In this document: positions 7,491 through 12,100 of the stretch, piece after piece | Numbering within the stretch: position 1 is the stretch's first letter | Layout: every line of letters starts with the position of its first letter | NCBI GenBank assembly: GCA_009469685.1 | Contig: SSTA01000135.1 | Location: 1-12,100, forward strand | DNA: 12,100 nucleotides | Direction: 5' to 3' | From: Azonexaceae bacterium | Lineage (GTDB): Bacteria; Pseudomonadota; Gammaproteobacteria; Burkholderiales; Rhodocyclaceae | Notes under the pieces: model-generated | Told to the model about the DNA's origin: nothing | Databases searched by the model: none | What the model saw: only the letters and a program-made list of their open reading frames with translations | Translations under genes and position numbers: made by a program

Positions 7491-8056
7491 TTGCCCTACT
7501 GGCATTGTTGCCCGCTGCCGTGCTGGCCACCGAGTTGCCGCCGGTTGAATCCGGGCCGGATCGGCAGGCCCGCCTGGCGGAAGCCAAGAACCTGCAGCGG
7601 GAAGGCGCAGCAGCTCAAAAAGCCGCGAAGGCGCAATTCAGCGAGGAAAAGGACGCCTGCCTCAAGAAGTTCCGGGTATTCGATTGCCAGAATGAGGCGA
7701 AGCAGCGCTACGTTGCGGCCATGCGCGAAGGGCGCCGAATCGAAAACGACGGCAAAGAGGCCGAGCGGCGTGTTCGGCGGGAGGAACTGGCCGAGCAGGA
7801 CGCGCGCCGTCAGGAACGTGCAGCCAGGCAAGAGGCTGCACTTCCCGAGCGCAAGACGACAAATCAGGCTCAGGAAGAGGCTGCGGCGGCGGAACGCTCG
7901 CAACGATTGGCGGAAAAGGAAGTCCAGGCCCGGGAAGGCAAGCGACGCAAAGATGCCGACGCCGCTCGCTTGCGGGAAAAGAAGTTGAGGCACGAGCGGA
8001 AGGTCGCCGAAAAGATGGAGAAGGCGCGGCGCCACGAGGCCCAGGCCGAGCGCTGA
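7454..8056 (+). CDS. Hypothetical secreted, highly charged coiled-coil protein
   Basis: I do not recognise this 200-residue protein and assign no function. Residues 1-25 read as a Sec signal peptide: a positively charged start, a hydrophobic core (LIALLALLPAAVLA) and a likely cut after Ala25. The mature part is almost all Glu, Lys, Arg, Ala and Gln, with heptad-like spacing from about 36 to 200, so a long helical coiled coil is likely. The only two cysteines of the mature chain, Cys69 and Cys78 (CLKKFRVFDC), could form a disulfide in the periplasm. The gene starts inside the 3' end of the upstream HD-GYP gene and stops 14 bases before the next one, so translational coupling in one operon is likely. 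An in-frame GTG at 7475 is an alternative start and would leave a shorter signal peptide. Third codon positions look GC-rich like the neighbours, supporting a real gene. Confidence 0.8.
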   Translation: MEYRSLQVVARLIALLALLPAAVLATELPPVESGPDRQARLAEAKNLQREGAAAQKAAKAQFSEEKDACLKKFRVFDCQNEAKQRYVAAMREGRRIENDGKEAERRVRREELAEQDARRQERAARQEAALPERKTTNQAQEEAAAAERSQRLAEKEVQAREGKRRKDADAARLREKKLRHERKVAEKMEKARRHEAQAER

Positions 8057-8070
8057 GAGGAGACCGGGCC

Positions 8071-9279
8071 ATGAGACGACGTATCCCGATTGCGCAATTG
8101 CTGCCCGGGATGTATGTGGTCGATCTGCATCGGGGTTGGCTCTCCCACACTTTCTGGCGTTCCCGGTTTCTGGTTCGCGATGACGAAACGATCCGCCGCC
8201 TGGCCGAGGAAGACATCACCGAAGTCAGCATCGATACCGAAAAGGGGCGCGACATTCCGCCACCGCCGCCACCCCTCACGGCGGTCAATCCGGACTACAT
8301 TTCGCGCGCCGAACGATTGCGGGCAAAGCCCAAGACTCTCAGCCTGGGGGAGGAAAGGCGGCGGGCGGGGCTGCTGTTGAGCGAAGCCGGCCATTGCCTG
8401 GAAGATCTGGTGACCTCCGCCCGACTCGGGCAGACGGTAGAAGTCGGTCGCCTCGAACCGCTGATCGAACGGATGATCGACTCGGTCCTGCGTAACCCGG
8501 ATGCCCTGCCGCCCCTGGCTCGGCTGAAGACGGGCAGCGATTACGCCGTCGGGCATGCCATTTCCACCGCCGCCCTGATCGTCGCCTACGCCCGCCAACT
8601 CGGCCTGGCGCGCAGCGAAACCGAAAGCCTGGCTCTTGGAACCCTGGTCAAGGACATCGGCTATACGGCGCTGGACGCCGGCCTGATGGCCAAGGTCGGA
8701 CGGTTCTCGCGGGACGAGCGTTCCCACGTCGAACGCCACGTCGAGGAGGGACTCAATGTCCTCATGGCCCATCGTCCGCTCCCCGAAGCCGCGCTCGCCG
8801 TCGTGCTGGAGCATCACGAACGCTTCGACGGGTCGGGCTACCCCTACCGCATCGCCGGGCAGGAGATTTCCCAGGCCGGAAGGATGGCCGCCGTGGTCGA
8901 TCGTTTCGACGCCATGATTTCCCAGCGCAGCTACCGTCAGGCGATGGCGCCCGCCCTGGCGCTGGGCCAGGTCTTTTCCGCCGGGGGTCGCGAATTCGAT
9001 CCCGGACTCCTCTCATCCTTTGTGCGGGCGGTCGGGATTTATCCGGTGGGCAGCCTCGTCCGCCTGGAAAGCGGCCATCTGGCGGTGGTCGAGGAACTGC
9101 ACCCCGAGCATCTCGTCTCGCCGGTCGTTCGGGTGATCTACCATGCCGGGCGGCGTCAGTATGTGGCGCCGGTGCTGGCCGATCTGGCAGCGCCGGTGGG
9201 CAATCATTATGGCCAGATCGTTCGCGCCGAGAATTTTGCCGACTGGGGATTGAGCGCCATACGCTGGCAGCCGGTTTGA
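8071..9279 (+). CDS. DUF3391/HD-GYP domain protein with degenerate HD motif (protein 2, probable pseudo-phosphodiesterase)
   Basis: This 402-residue paralogue of the HD-GYP protein encoded at 6285-7490 has the same architecture: DUF3391 (1-61), linker, HD-GYP domain (about 147-330) and aromatic C-terminal cap. About half of the first 62 residues are identical between the two by direct count (32 of 62). A run of six prolines (63-68) follows DUF3391 and is absent from the sister. His162, His223, His248-His249, GYP (256-258) and Asp277 are kept. However, the HD pair is Lys194-Asp195 and the following conserved Lys is Tyr198, so a metal-ligand His and a substrate-contact Lys are both lost. Catalysis is therefore doubtful; c-di-GMP binding or a regulatory role towards the sister is possible. 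The start ATG is 8 bases after AGGAG (8058-8062), a strong site, 14 bases after the coiled-coil gene. The frame is intact, so this is not a decayed pseudogene. Confidence 0.92.
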   Translation: MRRRIPIAQLLPGMYVVDLHRGWLSHTFWRSRFLVRDDETIRRLAEEDITEVSIDTEKGRDIPPPPPPLTAVNPDYISRAERLRAKPKTLSLGEERRRAGLLLSEAGHCLEDLVTSARLGQTVEVGRLEPLIERMIDSVLRNPDALPPLARLKTGSDYAVGHAISTAALIVAYARQLGLARSETESLALGTLVKDIGYTALDAGLMAKVGRFSRDERSHVERHVEEGLNVLMAHRPLPEAALAVVLEHHERFDGSGYPYRIAGQEISQAGRMAAVVDRFDAMISQRSYRQAMAPALALGQVFSAGGREFDPGLLSSFVRAVGIYPVGSLVRLESGHLAVVEELHPEHLVSPVVRVIYHAGRRQYVAPVLADLAAPVGNHYGQIVRAENFADWGLSAIRWQPV

Positions 9280-9299
9280 GCGTAGTATGACGGGGAATT

Positions 9300-9306
9300 G
9301 GAGGGA
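9300..9306 (+). promoter_or_regulatory. Ribosome binding site that fixes the response regulator start
   Basis: GGAGGGA at 9300-9306 precedes GTG at 9310, with 5 bases between the GGAGG core and the start. An upstream in-frame TTG at 9298 overlaps this site and has no suitable site of its own, so GTG is preferred. Confidence 0.75.
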
Positions 9307-9309
9307 ACC

Positions 9310-10395
9310 GTGACCCGTCAGCGCAAGAGAATATTCCTCATCGATGATGACCCGGCGGCCCTGGTTCTGAGTCAGCGGCTTTTCGAACGCCTCGACTTCG
9401 AAGCCCCGCTCGCCTTCGACAATCCCCGCACAGCCATCGAAACCTTTCACCGCCAGGGAGCCGAAGCCATCCTGGTCGATCTGCGCATGCCGGGAATGAC
9501 GGGTTTTGATCTCATTGACGAGATTGCTGCGACGGCGGCTCGCGATCATGTCCCCATTGTGGCCCTCATCGAGCCCGACGATAGAGAGGGTCGCGACCGT
9601 GCCCTGGCTGCCGGAGCCGCCGACACCCTGCTCAAGCCCCTTGAACTGCACGACCTGCGCGCCCGTCTGGGAAACCTTCTGGAACTGCAGCGCCTGCGAT
9701 TCGAACTCGCCGATCAGGAAAGACGCCTTGAAATTCGGCTCGGCGAACGGACCAGCAAGCTGGAAACCCTGGTCGACGAATCCCGTGCGGGGCGTCGCGG
9801 GGCGATCCGCTGCCTCGCGCGAGCCCTAGACCATCGCAGCGGTCGCGATGGTCAACACGTCGTGCGCATGAGCAAGATCGCGGCGGCCATCGGCCGCCAT
9901 TTGGGCTTGTCCCACGACAATTGCGATCTCCTGATCGATGCCGCGACCATGCACGACATCGGCACGGTGGTCATCCCCGGCGACATTCTGCACAAGTCCG
10001 GCCGGCTCTCCCCCGTCGAATTCGAGCAGATCAAGCGCCATACCCTGGCCGGCGCAGCCATGCTCGAAGGTGAGGACACCGTCCTCCTGCGTGCCGCTCG
10101 GGAGGTTGCCCTCACCCACCACGAGAACTGGGACGGCACTGGCTACCCGAGAGGGCTCGCCGGAGAAAAAGTGCCCCTCCTCGGACGCATTGCCGCCGTT
10201 GCGGACGTCTTTGATGCCCTCACTGCGGATCGCCCCTATCGGCGTCCCCTGCCGCTGGCCGAAGCGGCGCTGGAAATCCGCCGGCTCTCCGGAAGCAAAT
10301 TCGATCCCGCGGTGGTCGATGCCTTCGAGGCCGGCCGCGACGAGATCCTATTGATCGCTCAACGCTTCGTCGAGGCGCCCGGAACGCTGCATTAG
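9310..10395 (+). CDS. Response regulator: receiver domain fused to HD-GYP domain (RpfG-like)
   Basis: This 361-residue cytoplasmic protein begins with a receiver domain (about 5-120), followed by a charged helical linker (about 120-160) and an HD-GYP domain (about 163-355). The receiver has the acidic pocket (Asp12-14 in IDDD), phospho-acceptor Asp57 (VDLRMPGMTG) and Lys109 (LLKP). The usual Thr/Ser switch position is Ile87 (IVALIEPDD). The HD-GYP domain keeps His183, His215-Asp216, His244, His270-His271, GYP (278-280) and Asp299. The Lys after HD is Thr219, and the Glu four residues before the first His is Arg179. The architecture is that of RpfG, which hydrolyses c-di-GMP when activated by a sensor kinase; no kinase gene lies nearby. 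It starts 30 bases after the second DUF3391/HD-GYP gene, so is probably in the same operon. The start is GTG with GGAGGGA. Its 3' end overlaps mutY by 48 bases. Confidence 0.93.
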   Translation: MTRQRKRIFLIDDDPAALVLSQRLFERLDFEAPLAFDNPRTAIETFHRQGAEAILVDLRMPGMTGFDLIDEIAATAARDHVPIVALIEPDDREGRDRALAAGAADTLLKPLELHDLRARLGNLLELQRLRFELADQERRLEIRLGERTSKLETLVDESRAGRRGAIRCLARALDHRSGRDGQHVVRMSKIAAAIGRHLGLSHDNCDLLIDAATMHDIGTVVIPGDILHKSGRLSPVEFEQIKRHTLAGAAMLEGEDTVLLRAAREVALTHHENWDGTGYPRGLAGEKVPLLGRIAAVADVFDALTADRPYRRPLPLAEAALEIRRLSGSKFDPAVVDAFEAGRDEILLIAQRFVEAPGTLH

Positions 10396-11406
10396 GCGGC
10401 GAAACAGGGGCGGTAGAGCAGCTTCCCCCACAGCGGATCGGGCGAGCCACTGGCGTCCCGGCTCTCCCGCGGCAAGGGGAGGGCCGTCCACCGTACAGAC
10501 CACGGGAGTCGCGACCAGGCGGAAGTGGGTGAAGGTCTGGCGCATGGCCGGAAGCGGGCGGCAGGGAGCGCCGGCCATCCCGAGTCCGGCGAGAATCGCC
10601 TCCGGCGGTCCCTCCGGCGGCACCAGAAGCCCGCCCCAGATGCCGCCCGGCGGGCGACGCTCCACCAGTACGCCCTCGCCGTCGGTGACCAGGACGAAGG
10701 TGGCCTGCCGCTCGGCGAGTGCGCGACGGGGGCGCGGCTGGGGCAAGTGATCGATCAGCCCGCGAGCGCGCGCAACGCAGCCCGCAGTAAGCGGACAGCG
10801 TTCACAGGTCGGGTGACGGCGGATACAGATCGTGGCCCCCAGGTCCATCAAAGCCTGGGCATAGCGGCCGCAATCGGCGCCGGGCAGCAAGGACTCGGCC
10901 AAGTCCCACAGGCGGCGAAGCACCGCCGGAGAGTCGGGAAACCCCTCGACGGCAAAATAACGGCAAAGCACCCGCTTGACGTTGCCGTCAAGAATGGCGG
11001 CGCGGGAGTCCCAGGCAAAGGCGGCGATGGCTGCCGCCGTCGAGCGGCCGATACCGGGGAGCGTGGCCAGGGTCTCCGGCGAGTTGGGAAACTGCCCGCC
11101 ATGCTCGCTCACGACCTTGCGGGCGCAGCGATGGAGGTTATGCGCCCGGCTGTAGTAGCCGAGCCCGGCCCAGGCGGCCGCGACCTCCCCGGGAGCGGCG
11201 GCAGCCAGGGCGGCGACATCGGGAAAACGCTCCAGGAAGCGCAGATAGTAGGGAATCACCGTCGCGACCTGGGTCTGCTGCAGCATGACCTCGGAAAGCC
11301 AGATGCGATAAGGATCCCGCGTGCCCTGCCAGGGCAAGCCGTGGCGGCCGTGGTGCGTCTGCCAGTCGATCAGGACTTGGGCAAAGCCCGGGATGGAAGA
11401 GGACAC
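10348..11406 (-). CDS. mutY: A/G-specific adenine glycosylase MutY
   Basis: MutY removes adenine mispaired with 8-oxoguanine, starting base excision repair. The 352 residues match E. coli MutY (350). The helix-hairpin-helix glycosylase domain includes catalytic Glu39 in WLSEVMLQQTQV, the hairpin LPGIGRSTA and catalytic Asp140 in ILDGNVKRV. The [4Fe-4S] cluster cysteines Cys194, Cys201, Cys204 and Cys210 keep the C-x6-C-x2-C-x5-C spacing. A C-terminal NUDIX-like domain (from about 230) with FTHFRL recognises 8-oxoG. The frame stays open 101 codons upstream through the divergent flavin-reductase gene. GTG at 11406 places the start about 25 residues before LPWQ, as in E. coli, and is preferred though its ribosome site is weak. 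The 3' end overlaps the response regulator gene on the opposite strand by 48 bases. Confidence 0.95.
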   Translation of the reverse strand: MSSSIPGFAQVLIDWQTHHGRHGLPWQGTRDPYRIWLSEVMLQQTQVATVIPYYLRFLERFPDVAALAAAAPGEVAAAWAGLGYYSRAHNLHRCARKVVSEHGGQFPNSPETLATLPGIGRSTAAAIAAFAWDSRAAILDGNVKRVLCRYFAVEGFPDSPAVLRRLWDLAESLLPGADCGRYAQALMDLGATICIRRHPTCERCPLTAGCVARARGLIDHLPQPRPRRALAERQATFVLVTDGEGVLVERRPPGGIWGGLLVPPEGPPEAILAGLGMAGAPCRPLPAMRQTFTHFRLVATPVVCTVDGPPLAAGEPGRQWLARSAVGEAALPPLFRRLMQRSGRLDEALSDQ

Positions 11407-11470
11407 GCGCTGTCTCGACAGGAATCGTCCGGAGGCCGGATAATACGCCCCTTTCAATGGATTCCCCACG

Positions 11471-12019
11471 ATGCCGCAAGACTCAGAAGACTGCACCGGC
11501 CCGGCCGGACGCACCTGCGATTCCGCATCGGGTTCCGCCGGACTCGACTGCCGGGCTTTTCGGGGTGCTTTGGGCAGTTTCGCCACCGGCGTGACCGTGG
11601 TCACGGCCCTCAGCCCCGATGGGCAGCCCATGGGTCTGACGGTGAATTCGTTTGCCGCCGTCTCCCTGCAGCCGCCCCTGGTCCTCTGGAGCCTCGCGGT
11701 ATCGGCCAATCTCCTGGAGAGCTTCCGTCGGGCGAGCCACTACTGCATCAACGTTCTGACGGCTGACCAGGAAGACCTCTCCAACCGCTTCGCGACCTGG
11801 CCTACCGATCGCTTTGCCGGACTGCCCTGGCGGCCCGGGTACGGCGGCGCCCCGATCCTGGAGGGGGTGAGCGCCCACTTCGAAGTCCGCAACGATCATC
11901 AATACCCCGGTGGGGATCACCTGATCTTCGTCGGCGAAGTGCTGCAGTTCGCTCACAACAGCGACACCCGGCCTCTGCTCTTTCATCGTGGCCGCTACCG
12001 CTGTTTGGTGGACAATTGA
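11471..12019 (+). CDS. Flavin reductase-like domain protein (FMN-binding split barrel)
   Basis: This 182-residue protein belongs to the flavin reductase-like family, which includes the small NAD(P)H:FMN/FAD reductase components of two-component monooxygenases. The core starts near residue 27. The FATGVTVVTA segment, GLTVNSFAAVSLQPPLV (55-71) and INVL match the FMN-binding face, and GDHLIFVGEV (148-157) is the family's characteristic C-terminal motif. Residues 1-25 are an extra, low-complexity tail with two cysteines and no signal-peptide character. No monooxygenase partner lies in the window, so the electron acceptor and pathway are unknown; a general flavin reductase or an FMN-binding protein are both possible. 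It diverges from mutY with a 64-base gap. The ATG lacks a clear Shine-Dalgarno, but upstream ATG 11457 is out of frame. No terminator separates it from the tRNA promoter. Confidence 0.9.
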   Translation: MPQDSEDCTGPAGRTCDSASGSAGLDCRAFRGALGSFATGVTVVTALSPDGQPMGLTVNSFAAVSLQPPLVLWSLAVSANLLESFRRASHYCINVLTADQEDLSNRFATWPTDRFAGLPWRPGYGGAPILEGVSAHFEVRNDHQYPGGDHLIFVGEVLQFAHNSDTRPLLFHRGRYRCLVDN

Positions 12020-12031
12020 TGGCCGGCGCGG

Positions 12032-12060
12032 TTGAACGGCGGGGTAACTGCGCTTAGAAT
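12032..12060 (+). promoter_or_regulatory. Sigma-70 promoter of the tRNA-Gly gene
   Basis: The -35 hexamer TTGAAC (12032-12037) and -10 hexamer TAGAAT (12055-12060) are separated by exactly 17 bases. The predicted start is near 12067, about 13 bases before the tRNA. The bases just after the -10 (TCGCCCCC) are GC-rich, the discriminator type found in stable-RNA promoters under stringent (ppGpp/DksA) control. That regulation is inferred from the sequence class. Confidence 0.8.
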
Positions 12061-12079
12061 TCGCCCCCAGGCGTCCAGA

Positions 12080-12100
12080 GCGGGCGTCGTATAATGGTAA
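12080..12100 (+). tRNA. tRNA-Gly (probably UCC anticodon), 3'-truncated by the window edge
   Basis: The last 21 bases match the 5' end of tRNA-Gly(UCC) such as E. coli glyT: acceptor strand GCGGGCG, TC, then the D-arm start GTATAATGGTAA. tRNA-Gly(GCC) instead begins GCGGGAATAGCTC and does not fit. The anticodon, T-arm and 3' acceptor strand lie beyond the window, so the isotype is recognised from the 5' half only. A promoter with good spacing lies directly upstream, so this may be the first gene of a tRNA transcript. Confidence 0.85.

Noticed and set aside
7496..8035. Leu/Phe-rich 179-codon frame antisense to the coiled-coil gene, resembling a membrane protein
   Set aside because: Its hydrophobicity is the mirror of Glu/Lys-rich codons. 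The plus-strand frame has a signal peptide, fits the operon spacing and precedes a strong ribosome site.
7870..8817. 315-codon minus-strand frame across the coiled-coil and second HD-GYP genes
   Set aside because: It spans two real plus-strand genes and their intergenic ribosome site, and shows no domain.
8071..9279. Reading the second HD-GYP gene as a pseudogene
   Set aside because: The frame is uninterrupted, has a strong ribosome site and keeps most family residues; only the HD and Lys positions changed, so a maintained non-catalytic protein fits better.
11441..11446. TAATAC as a -10 element for the flavin-reductase gene
   Set aside because: No -35 hexamer lies at 16-18 bases; the nearest resemblance (TCGACA, 11415-11420) is 20 bases away.
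11407..11709. N-terminal extension of mutY by 101 codons
   Set aside because: It would run antisense through the flavin-reductase gene and lies outside MutY homology; GTG 11406 gives the normal length.

Overview
The window is ordinary-looking, GC-rich chromosomal DNA of a betaproteobacterium, most likely from the Rhodocyclales. This is inferred from protein character (P-II/AmtB pair, ThrH, YheS, DUF3391-type HD-GYP proteins, MutY) and not from a database search. Genes are tightly packed, no gap exceeds about 105 bases, and I see no insertion sequence, CRISPR array, phage gene or composition break.

Layout. Bases 1-1816 hold the 3' end of a P-II regulator gene (glnK position, GlnB-like sequence), then amtB and a strong intrinsic terminator: an ammonium uptake and sensing operon. 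A CpdA-like metallophosphoesterase follows (1843-2613, +). On the minus strand, read right to left, come yheS (ABC-F ATPase), thrH (phosphoserine phosphatase/homoserine phosphotransferase) and purU (formyltetrahydrofolate deformylase), probably one transcription unit. From 6285 to 10395 a plus-strand run encodes three HD-GYP-family proteins and one small secreted coiled-coil protein: an intact DUF3391-HD-GYP phosphodiesterase, the coiled-coil protein (overlapping it), a second DUF3391-HD-GYP paralogue with a broken HD motif, and a REC-HD-GYP response regulator. mutY runs on the minus strand and overlaps the response regulator tail to tail. A flavin-reductase-like gene diverges from mutY. The right edge cuts into a tRNA-Gly(UCC) gene preceded by a good sigma-70 promoter.

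How the genes fit together. GlnK and AmtB form the classical ammonium-channel/gate pair. ThrH can yield serine, the main one-carbon donor, and PurU drains 10-formyl-THF to formate, so the two neighbours touch one-carbon flow. The most interesting part is the HD-GYP cluster. Its three members show graded loss of catalytic residues: protein 1 keeps the full bimetal set, protein 2 has HD changed to KD and the following Lys to Tyr, and protein 3 keeps the HD pair but lacks the Lys and the extra Glu ligand, and its receiver domain lacks the conserved Thr/Ser. This suggests one active c-di-GMP hydrolase with one pseudo-enzyme and one altered regulator. It is the best candidate here for an undescribed signalling module.
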